NCBI RefSeq assembly: GCF_009834545.1
Contig: NZ_CP019427.1
Span: 3,106,001 to 3,170,000, forward strand
Reading direction: 5' to 3'
Length of the DNA: 64,000 nucleotides
Origin: Pseudomonas sp. S04
Lineage (GTDB): Bacteria; Pseudomonadota; Gammaproteobacteria; Pseudomonadales; Pseudomonadaceae
Under the pieces are notes generated by a model. It did no database searches. It saw only the letters and a program-made list of their open reading frames with translations, and was not told the origin of the DNA. A program made the position numbers and the translations under genes. Every line of letters begins with the position of its first letter. Position 1 is the stretch's first letter. Shown here piece after piece: positions 46,203-57,679 of the stretch.

Positions 46203-47276
46203 ATGGGTTCGTACAAAAAGTACCTGCAATGGGCGCTGGGCGCCGTGCTTGCCGTTGGCCAGGGCCTGACATTGGCCGCTGGCTACGTCGATGTCCTGGA
46301 CCTGCCAGCCAAAGTCAGCCCGCTGGCGGTGCGCAGCCCGTTGTCAGGCATGGCGCGGGCCGGCGAGCGACTGATCGCGGTCGGCCAGCGTGGCCATATT
46401 CTGTATTCCGACGACAGCGGCACCCACTGGCAACAAGCCGTGGTGCCGGTGAGCGCGGATCTCAACGCGGTGAGTTTTCCATCGCCAGCACAAGGCTGGG
46501 CGGTGGGTAACGACGGCGTGGTGTTGCACAGCAGCGATGCTGGGGCGAGCTGGACCAGACAACTCGACGGACGCCAGATCGGCGCCTTGCTGGTCAAGCA
46601 TTACGGCGACCTGGCCAGGGCCGAGCCGGATAACGAGCGCTGGGCGCAACTGGCAGACGAAGGCCAGCGCATGGTGGAGCAGGGCGCCGACAAGCCGTTG
46701 CTCGACGTCTGGTTCGCCAACGACCAACTCGGTTATGTGGTCGGCGTGTTCAACCTGATCCTGCGCACCGAGGACGGTGGCTTGACCTGGACGCCGTTCC
46801 AGGACCGCACCGACAACCCCCAGGGCTTTCACCTGAACGCCATCGCCTCCACCGGCGATGCGCTGTACATCGCCGGCGAGCAGGGCTTGATGCTGCGCTG
46901 GGATGAGGCCGGGCAACGCTTCGTGGCCTTGACTACGCCTTACCAGGGCAGCTTTTTCGGGGTGCTCGGCAAACCCGGCGAGGTGCTTGCCTACGGCTTG
47001 CGCGGCAACGTGCTGCGCAGTGTCGATGGCGGCCTGAGCTGGATGCCGCTGGACACGGGCCTGCACACCAGCATCACCGCCGGCCTGCTCGACAGCAAGG
47101 GCCAGTACCACTTGTTCACCCAGGGCGGGCAGGTGCTGCTGAGCCAGGGGCCTGGCGCGCAGTTGCACCTGGTGCCGCAAGCCGCGCCCACACCGGTGAC
47201 CGGTGCCACCCAGGCCGTCAATGGCGCGCTGGTGGTAGTGGGCAGCCGTGGTGCACGGGCGCTGGCCGCCGAATAA
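46203..47276 (+). CDS. YCF48/BNR-repeat beta-propeller protein
   Basis: 357-aa secreted protein (signal to about residue 26, LTLAAGY). Repeats of the form 'W.AVG..G.IL.S.DGG..W' recur (IAVGQRGHILYSDDSGTHW, WAVGNDGVVLHSSDAGASW, YVVGVFNLILRTEDGGLTW, YIAGEQGLMLRWDEAG, LAYGLRGNVLRSVDGGLSW), the signature of YCF48-like propellers. Its role in such operons is undefined; a periplasmic adaptor for the RND protein is plausible. Start ATG 46203; the upstream open frame crosses the hairpin. Confidence 0.83.
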   Translation: MGSYKKYLQWALGAVLAVGQGLTLAAGYVDVLDLPAKVSPLAVRSPLSGMARAGERLIAVGQRGHILYSDDSGTHWQQAVVPVSADLNAVSFPSPAQGWAVGNDGVVLHSSDAGASWTRQLDGRQIGALLVKHYGDLARAEPDNERWAQLADEGQRMVEQGADKPLLDVWFANDQLGYVVGVFNLILRTEDGGLTWTPFQDRTDNPQGFHLNAIASTGDALYIAGEQGLMLRWDEAGQRFVALTTPYQGSFFGVLGKPGEVLAYGLRGNVLRSVDGGLSWMPLDTGLHTSITAGLLDSKGQYHLFTQGGQVLLSQGPGAQLHLVPQAAPTPVTGATQAVNGALVVVGSRGARALAAE

Positions 47277-47307
47277 GACCTCGAATCCTTAGAGCGAGAA
47301 CCCAGAC

Positions 47308-49849
47308 ATGGGCAATATCAAGCAAGACACCATGCCGGTCATCCGCGACGTGCGTGACTTCGACCAACGCTCCGGCAACCGCCTGGAGCGCCTGGTGTTC
47401 AACTACCGGCCGCTGTTCATGCTGCTGATGGCGCTGGCGACCCTGGTGCTGGGCTATATGGCCGCCACGCGCCTGGAATTGCGCCCCAGCTTTGAAAAAA
47501 TGATTCCGCAAAGCCAGCCCTACATCCAGAACTACCTGGAGAACCGCCAGTCCCTGCGCGGCCTGGGCAACTCGGTGCGGGTGGTGGTCGAGACCACCCA
47601 GGGCGATATCTTCGACCCGGCCTACCTGGACGTGCTCAAGCAGGTCAATGATCAGTTGTTCCTCACCGAAGGCGTCGACCGCGCCTGGATGAAGTCGTTG
47701 TGGAGCCCGGCCGTACGCTGGACTGAAGTCACCGAGGAAGGCTTCCAGGGTGGTCCGGTGATGCCCGATACCTATGAGGGCAAGCCCGAGCAGATCGAGC
47801 AGTTGCGCCAGAACATCGCCCGGGCCGGCATCGTCGGCAGCCTGGTGGCCAGTGACTACAAGTCGAGCATGCTGATCATCCCGCTGCTGGACAAGGCCGC
47901 CGCCGGTGGCCAGCCGATCAACTACCATGCGTTCTCGCAGATGCTCGAAGAGCAACTGCGCGACAAGATCGAGTATGCCGGCGACAAGGCCGCCCACGCG
48001 TCCGGGGAGGAGGGCAAGGGCCCGTACAAGGTCCGGGTGATCGGTTTCGCCAAACTGATGGGCGACCTGATCGATGGCCTGATCCAGGTGATGATGTTCT
48101 TCGGCCTGGCGGTAGTGACCTCGCTGCTGATCATCTACCTCTATACCCGTTGCGTGCGCAGCACCTTGCTGGTGGTTGGCTGCTCGCTGATCGCGGTGGT
48201 CTGGCAACTGGGCATCGTCGCCTGGCTGGGTTATGCCATCGACCCCTATTCAGTGCTGGTGCCGTTCCTGATCTTCGCCATTGGCGTGTCCCATGCCGCG
48301 CAGAAAATGAACGGGATCATGCAGGACATCGCCCGTGGCACCCACAAGTTGATCGCCGCGCGCTACACCTTTCGCCGCCTGTTCATTGCCGGGGTCACCG
48401 CACTGCTGGCGGACGCCGTGGGGTTCGCGGTGCTGATGCTGATCGACATCCCGGTGATCAAGGACCTGGCCATCAGCGCCAGCATTGGCGTTGCGGTGTT
48501 GATCTTTACCTCCTTGTTGTTGATGCCGGTGGCGCTGTCCTATGTCGGTGTCGGCCGCAAAGCGGCCGAGCGTGCCCTGAAGATCGACACCCGGGCTGAC
48601 GGCCACAAGGGCTTTGGCAAGCTGTGGGACTGGCTCGACCGTTTCACCAGCGCCAAGTGGGCCACGGGCGCAGTGCTGGTGGCCTTGGTGATGGGCATCG
48701 GCGGCTTCATGATCAGCCTGCAGCTGCAGATCGGCGACCTGGAAAGTGGGGCCCCGGAGCTGCGCGCCGATTCTCGCTACAACCGCGACAACGCCTACAT
48801 CACCCAGCACTACGCGCTGTCCAGCGACCTGTTCGCGGTGATGATCAAGACCGCCCCCGAAGGCTGCCTGAACTACAAGACCCTGGTACTCGCCGACCGA
48901 CTGGCCTGGGAGCTGCAGCAGTCACCGGGCGTGCAGGCGACCACCTCGCTGGTCAATGCGGTGCGCCAGATCACTGCGGGCACCTATGAGGGCAACCCCA
49001 AGCTCAACAGCATCCAGCGCAACCAGGACGTCTTGAACTATGCGGCCCAGCAGGCCTCGGTCAACTCCCCGGAGTTGTTCAACACCGATTGCTCGCTGAT
49101 GCCGGTGATTGCCTACCTCAAGGACCACAAGGCCCAGACCCTGGATGAGGTGGTGGCCATCGCCGATAAATTCGCCCGCGACAACAGCAGCGAAGATCGC
49201 CAGTTCCTGCTGGCCGCCGGCAGCGCCGGGATCGAGGCAGCCACCAATATCGTGGTACGCGAAGCCAATCGCAGCATGCTGCTGTATGTCTACGCGGCGG
49301 TCACGCTGTTCTGCCTGATTACCTTCCGCAGTTGGCGGGCAACCCTGGTGGCGCTGCTGCCTTTGGTGCTGACCTCGATCCTTTGCGAAGCGCTGATGGT
49401 GGTCATGGGCATCGGCGTCAAGGTCGCGACCCTGCCGGTGATCGCCCTGGGTGTGGGGATCGGCGTGGACTACGCCTTGTACCTGCTCAGTGTGCAACTG
49501 CAGTACCAGCGCCAGGGCCTGCCATTGGCCCAGGCCTACCGCAATGCCGTGTCGTTCACCGGCCGGGTCGTGGGCCTGGTCGGCATCACCCTGGCCGCCG
49601 GCGTGGTGTGCTGGGTCTGGTCGCCGATCAAGTTCCAGGCGGACATGGGCATCCTGCTGACCTTCATGTTCCTGTGGAACATGCTGGGTGCGCTGATCCT
49701 GATTCCGGCCCTGTCGTACTTCCTGCTGCGAGACCCGGCGCTGGAGCGTCGGCTGGCAGCCGAAAACCCCGTGGCCCCCGCCGGTGCAACCGGTACATCC
49801 CAACGTCAGGGCACACCTGATGCACTGACAACTTGTGAGAAAGCCAACT

Positions 49850-49857
<8 letters not shown>
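47308..49857 (+). CDS. RND/MMPL-family transporter
   Basis: 849-aa membrane protein with two repeats, each a TM helix, large periplasmic domain and five TM cluster: first cluster about residues 250-420, second about 650-825 (ALGVGIGVDYALYLLSVQL). It is of the MMPL/hydrophobe type, lacking AcrB-like docking hairpins, with no membrane-fusion or TolC gene nearby. With DUF1302/DUF1329 it probably moves a hydrophobic compound through the envelope; direction unknown. Overlaps the acyl-CoA dehydrogenase gene by 8 nt. Confidence 0.87.
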
Positions 49858-51634
<1,777 letters not shown>

Positions 51635-51657
51635 TTGAACGGACAAGGAACCCCAGC

Positions 51658-53301
51658 ATGATCGCGACAAAAATCATTCCACCGGCCGCCGGCGCCTATG
51701 CCTATCCTCTGCTGATCAAGCAGTTGCTGCTGTCCGGGGTGCGCTACGAGCCAGGGCGGGAAATCGTCTACGCCGACAAACTGCGCTACAGCTACCAGAC
51801 CCTCAATAAGCGGATCCGCCGCCTGGCCAACGCCTTGACCGCCGCCGGCGTCAAGGCCGGGGACACCGTGGCCTTGCTCGACTGGGACAGCCACCGCTAC
51901 CTGGAGTGTTTCTTTGCCGTGCCGATGATCGGCGCGGTACTGCACACCGTGAACATTCGCCTGTCGGCGGAGCAGGTGCTCTTCACCATGAACCACGCCG
52001 AGGATGACCTGGTGCTGGTGCATGATGACTTCCTGCCCCTGGTCGAACAGTTGCAAGGGCAACTGACGACGGTCAAAGGTTACCTGCAACTGACCGACGA
52101 GACGGCAGCCGACACCTGCCTGCCGGTGGTGGGGGAGTACGAGCAACTGCTGGCCGAGGCCGCGGACCAGTACGCCTTCCCCGACTTCGATGAAAACTCG
52201 GTGGCGACGCTGTTCTACACCACGGGCACCACCGGCGACCCGAAAGGCGTGTATTTCACCCACCGCCAACTGGTGCTGCACACCCTCAATGCGGTGGGCA
52301 CCCTGGGGGTCTATCAAGGCCTGCCGCTATTGCGCTCCGATGATGTGTACATGCCCATCACCCCGATGTTCCATGTGCATGCCTGGGGCGTGCCCTATGT
52401 CGCCACACTCATGGGCCTCAAGCAGGTGTACCCGGGGCGCTATGAGCCCAATCGCCTGGTGCAGTTGTACCGTGAGGAGAAGGTTACGTTTTCCCACTGT
52501 GTGCCGACCATTTTGCAGATGATCCTCAACTGCGAGGCTGGCAAGCACAGTCGTTTTGATGGCTGGAAGATGCTCCTCGGCGGCAGTGCGCTGACCCTGG
52601 GCATTGCCAGCGAAGCCAGCGCCAGGGGCATCCAGGTGCACAGTGGCTACGGCATGTCGGAAACCTGCCCGGTGCTCTGCACCACCTACCTGCGCACCGA
52701 GGATCTGCAGCAACCGATGCAGGACCAACTGGCAACGCGCATCAAGACCGGGGTGCCGGTGCCAATGGTCGACCTGAAAATCATCGATGCCGCAGGCAAT
52801 GATGTGCCCCACGACGGCGAAGCCCAGGGCGAAATCGTGGTGCGCGCACCCTGGTTGACCCAGGGTTATCTGAAGGAGCCGCAAAAGGGCGCCGAACTGT
52901 GGCAGGGCGGTTGGCTGCACACTGGCGATATGGCATCGATCGATGCCATGGGCGGTGTGGAAATCAAGGACCGGATCAAGGATGTGATCAAGACGGGCGG
53001 GGAGTGGATCAGTTCCCTGGAACTGGAAAGCCTGATCAGCGAGCACACGGCAGTGATGTCGGTGGCAGTGGTGGGCATTGTCGACGAGCAGTGGGGTGAA
53101 CGGCCCATGGCCCTGGTGGTGTGCGAGCCCGGGCATTACCTCGACCGCAAGATCCTCGAAGCGCACTTGCAGAGCTTTGTCGACATCGGGCGGATCAACA
53201 AGTGGGCGATCCCCAAGCAATTCAAGTTCGTCAGCGAGATCCCCAAGACCAGCGTCGGCAAGATCAACAAGAAGCTGATCCGCGAGCAAGCAACCAGCTG
53301 A
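51658..53301 (+). CDS. AMP-forming acyl-CoA ligase (fatty-acid/DmdB-like)
   Basis: 547-aa adenylate-forming enzyme. P-loop LFYTTGTTGDPKGVYFTH, core GYGMSETCPV, hinge WLHTGDMASID, A8-type DRIKDVIKTGGEW and catalytic lysine in PKTSVGKINKKLI are all intact. It activates a medium or long acid to acyl-CoA. Last gene of the DUF1302 operon, 23 nt after the dehydrogenase. It converges with the MscS gene; no clear terminator in the 24-nt gap. Confidence 0.88.
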   Translation: MIATKIIPPAAGAYAYPLLIKQLLLSGVRYEPGREIVYADKLRYSYQTLNKRIRRLANALTAAGVKAGDTVALLDWDSHRYLECFFAVPMIGAVLHTVNIRLSAEQVLFTMNHAEDDLVLVHDDFLPLVEQLQGQLTTVKGYLQLTDETAADTCLPVVGEYEQLLAEAADQYAFPDFDENSVATLFYTTGTTGDPKGVYFTHRQLVLHTLNAVGTLGVYQGLPLLRSDDVYMPITPMFHVHAWGVPYVATLMGLKQVYPGRYEPNRLVQLYREEKVTFSHCVPTILQMILNCEAGKHSRFDGWKMLLGGSALTLGIASEASARGIQVHSGYGMSETCPVLCTTYLRTEDLQQPMQDQLATRIKTGVPVPMVDLKIIDAAGNDVPHDGEAQGEIVVRAPWLTQGYLKEPQKGAELWQGGWLHTGDMASIDAMGGVEIKDRIKDVIKTGGEWISSLELESLISEHTAVMSVAVVGIVDEQWGERPMALVVCEPGHYLDRKILEAHLQSFVDIGRINKWAIPKQFKFVSEIPKTSVGKINKKLIREQATS

Positions 53302-53325
53302 AACCCGGGTGGCCGCTGCCGGCGG

Positions 53326-55713
53326 TCACTCCGTTGCCGCCGGTTTGGCCAGGGAGATGCCGGCGGCTCCCAGGCGCTTGAGGATCTCGAACAGCAGGTC
53401 GCTCTTGATCTTGCCGACAACTCTCGGGCTACTGACATAGCCGGTGACGGTCAGGGTGATGCCGTCGGGCGTCAACTTGCTGAAGCGCACGAAGGGGGCA
53501 GGGTGGTCGAGGATGTTCTCGTGTTCGCAGTAGGTGTTGAACAGCAGGTCGTTGACCTGCTCGGGATCGATATCCAGCGCGAAGGTCAGCTCCAGCGTTG
53601 CCACCCCCTGGGCGCTACCGCCCAGGGTCACGTTGCGCAGGTTCTGGGAAATCAGCTGGGAATTGGGGACGATCACTATGGAGCGGTCGCTGAGCTGGAT
53701 TTCCGTGGCCCTGACATTGATCCGCCGAATGTCGCCTTCGACCCCACTGATACTGATCAGGTCGCCGACCTTGACCGGGCGCTCGGTCAGCAGGATCAAG
53801 CCGGAGACGAAATTCTTGACGATCTCCTGCAAACCAAAACCAATGCCCACCGACAATGCACTGACGATCCAGGCCAGGTTGGTCCACTGCACGCCCAGCG
53901 ATGACAGGGTGAGCAGAATCACCAGGGCGTAACCGATATTGGCAAACAGCGTGCTCAGGGACGCACACATGCCGGGGTCCATCGCGGTCTTGGGCAGGAA
54001 CTCGTTGTCCAGCCAGCGGCGCAGTGAGCGGATCAGGTAGATGCCAATCAACAACGCCAGCACCGCGTTGAGCAAGTGCCCGGGAATGATGTTCAGTTTG
54101 CGCAAGCCCGCACCGCCGAGAATCTCCAGGGCCTGGGCGAACAGTTGGCCGAAGGTGGTGCCAACGCCGCCCACCAGCAGCGCAATCAAGGCGAACAACA
54201 GCATGCTCGCGCGGCCAACCCCCGACAGCACAGTCGAAACCTGCTCCAGGCGTGCATCGCCAATCCCCAGCAACTGCTTGAGCGCCTTGCCGCTGGCTTG
54301 CCTGGGGGAAAACAGGTACTCGCAAAGGTCCTTGAACAGCTGTATCAGCAGGTAGAAACCGGAGAACACAATGAAGATCCAGACCATTTCATAGGTGATG
54401 AACCGGGCCAGCGAGATGTAGCCAATCAACAGCGCCAGCATGGAGACCACGATCGCCAGGCTGGCGAACGCGTACATCAGCCCGGCCAGGGTGGTGCCGG
54501 CCTCCGGGGCCTCACCGCTGGCGGCCACGGCCCGGCGGATCTTACTGGTGCGCAACAGCAGGATCGCAAGGATCAGGGTCACGATCAGCGCAGTCACCCC
54601 ACGCCCGAAAATCACCGCCTGGGGGCTCATGCCGCTGACGTTGGCGATCTGCGACAGCGTCACCAGGACCAGCAGCACGCCCGCCAGGATCTGCGGAAAG
54701 TGTTCCATCGCCAGGGCCACAGGGTCGGCAATCGCCGGCAGTCGCCAGGAAGGATGGCGGGTCGAAAGCAAGGCGCGGCTCAGGCCGGTAATCAGCACGC
54801 AGGTGTACACCAGCTTTTCGATTTCTTCGGCCAGGCTTTGCAGCATGGGGGTCAATGGCAGTTGCCGCGTCACCGCATAAAACAGCAACTGCAAGGCGCA
54901 GGTAGCGGTCAGCAACGTGGCCAGGATCGACGCCAGTGCCAGGGAACTACGGCGCAACCGGCCTTCGGGCATGCGATGAATGCACACCCAGAACAGCCCC
55001 CGCTCAGCGACGCTGCGGCCCAGGGTCCAGACCGCCAGTGCCAGCAGCAGCAACAAACTGCTGACCAGGCGCTGGCCCGGCTGCCACACCGAGGCCAGGG
55101 TGGCGCCAATTTCCTGCAACACCGCACGGAGCCGTTGCCGGTCTTCAGCTTGCGGGGCAATCAACGGCCGCCAGAAGTTCGGGCTGAGGATACTGTTGAT
55201 ACGCTGCGTCACTTCGCTTTCCAGCAGACTGCGGCGCAGGGCGGCAATCTGGGTGGTCAGCTCGGTGGCACTGGCCTTGAGCCCGGCCAGGGCTTTCAAA
55301 CTGCTGTCGAGCTTGTCTTTCTGCTCGATGATATGGATGCGCTGGATCGCAATGTCGGTATTTTCCGGCGCCTGTTCGTCAGCGGAGGCGGGGCCCAGTA
55401 CCCCCAATTGGGCCTGGAGCTGGGCCTGCACCGGCAGCAGCGCCGACTGCTGCCGCTCGACGTCGTTAAGGTAGGTCTGAATCAAATCCTGCAGGCTGAC
55501 CAGTTCGGACAGGGTGTCGGCCAGCGACACCTGCTGCTTGAGGCCATCGAGCCGGGCCTGCAAGCCCGGCAACTCATTCTGCGCAACGACGAACATCGCC
55601 TGATCAGCCTTGGCCACCAGGCTGGCTGGGCTGGAGTCCGCGGCCGAGGCAATGGACCCCGACCCGCACAGGACGAGCACCAGCAACCACATCGATTTCC
55701 ACGCATTGCCCAT
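53326..55713 (-). CDS. Mechanosensitive channel, large MscS/MscK-like with DUF3772
   Basis: 795-aa membrane protein. Signal/TM at the N-terminus, a periplasmic coiled region (about 30-190, DUF3772-like), about ten TM helices, then the MscS core at about residues 575-790: pore helix and VGIGFGLQEIVKNFVSGLILLTERPVKVGDLISI, followed by the beta domain (GVEGDIRRINVRATEIQLSDRSIVIVPNSQL). It releases solutes on osmotic downshock. It is 40 nt downstream of ppk2 on the same strand. Confidence 0.9.
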   Translation of the reverse strand: MGNAWKSMWLLVLVLCGSGSIASAADSSPASLVAKADQAMFVVAQNELPGLQARLDGLKQQVSLADTLSELVSLQDLIQTYLNDVERQQSALLPVQAQLQAQLGVLGPASADEQAPENTDIAIQRIHIIEQKDKLDSSLKALAGLKASATELTTQIAALRRSLLESEVTQRINSILSPNFWRPLIAPQAEDRQRLRAVLQEIGATLASVWQPGQRLVSSLLLLLALAVWTLGRSVAERGLFWVCIHRMPEGRLRRSSLALASILATLLTATCALQLLFYAVTRQLPLTPMLQSLAEEIEKLVYTCVLITGLSRALLSTRHPSWRLPAIADPVALAMEHFPQILAGVLLVLVTLSQIANVSGMSPQAVIFGRGVTALIVTLILAILLLRTSKIRRAVAASGEAPEAGTTLAGLMYAFASLAIVVSMLALLIGYISLARFITYEMVWIFIVFSGFYLLIQLFKDLCEYLFSPRQASGKALKQLLGIGDARLEQVSTVLSGVGRASMLLFALIALLVGGVGTTFGQLFAQALEILGGAGLRKLNIIPGHLLNAVLALLIGIYLIRSLRRWLDNEFLPKTAMDPGMCASLSTLFANIGYALVILLTLSSLGVQWTNLAWIVSALSVGIGFGLQEIVKNFVSGLILLTERPVKVGDLISISGVEGDIRRINVRATEIQLSDRSIVIVPNSQLISQNLRNVTLGGSAQGVATLELTFALDIDPEQVNDLLFNTYCEHENILDHPAPFVRFSKLTPDGITLTVTGYVSSPRVVGKIKSDLLFEILKRLGAAGISLAKPAATE

Positions 55714-55753
55714 AGCTGCGCCCGGTCCTGTGGTGAATCACTTGCCCTGGGGC

Positions 55754-56566
55754 TCAGAACCGTTCGGCGATGTATTTGAACGGATAGTTGATAGTCTTGT
55801 ACTCGCCGACCTTGCGCTTGGGCAGCCTGACTCGTGGTTGCTTGATGGCTTCGTAGGGAATGTGCTCCAGCAGGTGAGTGATCACATTCAGCCGCACCGA
55901 CTTCTTGTTCTCCGAGCGGGCCACATGCCAGGGCGCCCACCCCGAATCGGTAGCCTGGAACATCTCGTCGCGCGCACGGGTGTATTCATCCCAACGGTTG
56001 TAGGACTTGATATCCATGGGCGAGAGTTTCCAGGTCTTGCGCCCGTCGGTGATGCGCTCCTTGAGGCGACGGCTTTGTTCCTCCGGACTGACCTCCAGCC
56101 AGTACTTGAACAGCAGGATCCCGGAGTTGACCATCAGCCGCTCGTAACCCGGCGTCAGCTCAAGGAACCCGCGCGCCTGATCCTCGGTGCAGAACCCCAT
56201 GACCCGTTCCACACCCGCGCGGTTGTACCAACTGCGGTCGAAAATCACCACTTCGCCAGCGGACGGCATGTGCGGCATATAGCGCTGCAGGTACATCTGC
56301 GATTTTTCCCGCTCCGACGGAGCAGGCAAGGCCACCACCCGAAAGATCCGCGGGCTGACGCGCTCAGTCAGCGCCTTGATCGTGCCGCCTTTGCCCGCAC
56401 CATCACGGCCTTCAAACACAATGACCACCTTGGCCCCCGTGGCAACCACCCATTGCTGCAACTTCACCAGCTCGACGTGCAGGGCGGCAAGTTGCTTCTC
56501 GTAGTCCTTGCGACCGAGCGGCGCGGGAGGCTGCGCTTTCGCAAGCGCCTGTTTCTTCTTGCTCAT
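55754..56566 (-). CDS. ppk2: Polyphosphate kinase 2
   Basis: 270-aa single-domain PPK2. Walker A G53-RDGAGKGG, Walker B VVIFDRSWYNRAGVERVMGF (about residues 107-126), lid-region RRLKERITDGRKTWKLSPMD and SYNRWDEYTRARDEMF. It transfers phosphate between polyphosphate and nucleoside di- or monophosphates, typically running toward NTP synthesis. Length fits one-domain class I/III enzymes. N-terminus is lysine-rich. Confidence 0.93.
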   Translation of the reverse strand: MSKKKQALAKAQPPAPLGRKDYEKQLAALHVELVKLQQWVVATGAKVVIVFEGRDGAGKGGTIKALTERVSPRIFRVVALPAPSEREKSQMYLQRYMPHMPSAGEVVIFDRSWYNRAGVERVMGFCTEDQARGFLELTPGYERLMVNSGILLFKYWLEVSPEEQSRRLKERITDGRKTWKLSPMDIKSYNRWDEYTRARDEMFQATDSGWAPWHVARSENKKSVRLNVITHLLEHIPYEAIKQPRVRLPKRKVGEYKTINYPFKYIAERF

Positions 56567-56692
56567 TAACCAAACTCCGATAGGGATCCGAACTCAAGCG
56601 TAGTCAGGATAACCGCACAACGCTAACTGCACCGGACATAGATCAGTAACTGTGGAGTAGGGTGATCGGAAACGACTCAACGCCCACTGATA

Positions 56693-56728
56693 TATAACTC
56701 AACTAAATAGACCTTTAGTTGAGTTATA
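56693..56728. repeat. Perfect AT-rich inverted repeat
   Basis: TATAACTCAACTAAA and TTTAGTTGAGTTATA, a 15-bp stem with loop TAGACC, 127 nt upstream of the ppk2 start. No T-run follows; it may be an operator, a bidirectional terminator relic or part of a mobile relic. Confidence 0.65.
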
Positions 56729-56803
56729 AGTTATAGGAATATCAAGGGCAGGGCACACCCCGCATTTAATGGATGAATGCTTAAGATGCTCCCTATTATG
56801 TAG

Positions 56804-56817
56804 GAGCGAGCTCGCTC
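56804..56817. repeat. Single REP element core
   Basis: GAGCGAGCTCGCTC, a 14-bp palindrome within TAGGAGCGAGCTCGCTCGCG, the common Pseudomonas REP core. Confidence 0.7.
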
Positions 56818-57515
56818 GCGAAGAACGTCAACGATAACGCGCAAATCCAGTAAATCCCCATCATCACCAGCACAACGAACCCGGAAATTGTGGAATAGGG
56901 AAATAGCCAACATCGTCAAAAAAGCCGAAAAACTGCTATTTCCTACAGCAGCCGAAACCACGAAAGGCCCGAAATACAGGGCTTCCAGCGCCTTCAGGTG
57001 CATACCAGCAGAACAAATACGGATAAGCGTTCGTACGAAGAACCGAGGTCCATATCAATCAGGCTCGGCGCCATGACCGCCACAGAACGGCAACACACGC
57101 TGGACGTTGCGGATGGCAAAGGCGGATTTACGTCCCAGGATGGTTGAACCCGTAACCACGGCGATCCAGGGCAATCGTAAGACCCCGGGAGTTTTTCATT
57201 GCGTACACAACAGAACACCCAGGCCGACGGCTAAGCACGTAAGCGCCATAAACCAATTCATAACCTGGCAGGTAAAGCAGCCACAGCTGGAACTGACGAG
57301 CGCCCAACAGCGCGAAACTATCCAACGTGGTGCTGATGAAAGTACTGAGATCGTCGTTGGTCAAGGTAGCGGATCATCACCAGGAACGTGGTGCACAAGA
57401 GGCATTGGGATTGCCAGTGACATCGCAAGGCAGCAAGCTGGACCTGGGGGGCTGATTAGAAGGTAGTGCCTGTCTTCAAATCTGACCTCCAGAGCCCCTG
57501 GGCTCCCCACACGAT

Positions 57516-57543
57516 ACTTCGCATAATGTATATTATGTTAAAT
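57516..57543. other. dif: dif: chromosome dimer resolution site (XerC/XerD)
   Basis: 28 bp consisting of ACTTCGCATAA (XerC arm), a 6-bp centre TGTATA and TTATGTTAAAT (XerD arm). It matches the E. coli dif sequence, recalled from memory, at 25 of 28 positions; all differences are in the outer four bases of the XerC arm, while centre and XerD arm are identical. It lies in non-coding DNA between ppk2 and the CitE-like gene. Confidence 0.93.
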
Positions 57544-57679
57544 GAAGTATATGTTCATCGCACACCACTTCGCAAACCGTCATACAACTCCACAAATCTG
57601 CGGACGATTTCCCTCACGCCGATCCTCAACCGACCTAGCCACCCACGCGACCAGATCGGCGTTACTCAACACAACCCCG

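Larger units (their letters stand above)
56567..57679. other. Low-GC, mostly non-coding terminus stretch holding dif
   Basis: 1.1 kb, clearly more AT-rich than the flanks. Contains a perfect AT-rich hairpin (56693-56728), a single REP (56804-56817), an FtsK-orienting octamer (56746-56753) and dif (57516-57543). Two minus-strand open frames (56731-57003, 90 codons; 57128-57364, 78 codons) lack ribosome sites and known families; they may be debris of a lost gene and are not called as genes. Confidence 0.6.

Noticed and set aside
56731..57003. 90-codon minus-strand ORF with hydrophobic N-terminus
   Set aside because: It runs through a REP element, has no clear ribosome site and no recognised family; kept only as possible debris.
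57514..57550. Resemblance of the dif region to loxP (TTCG-ATAATGTAT core)
   Set aside because: The 28-bp dif match is far better than the loxP match; the loxP arms are not conserved and no Cre-like gene is near.
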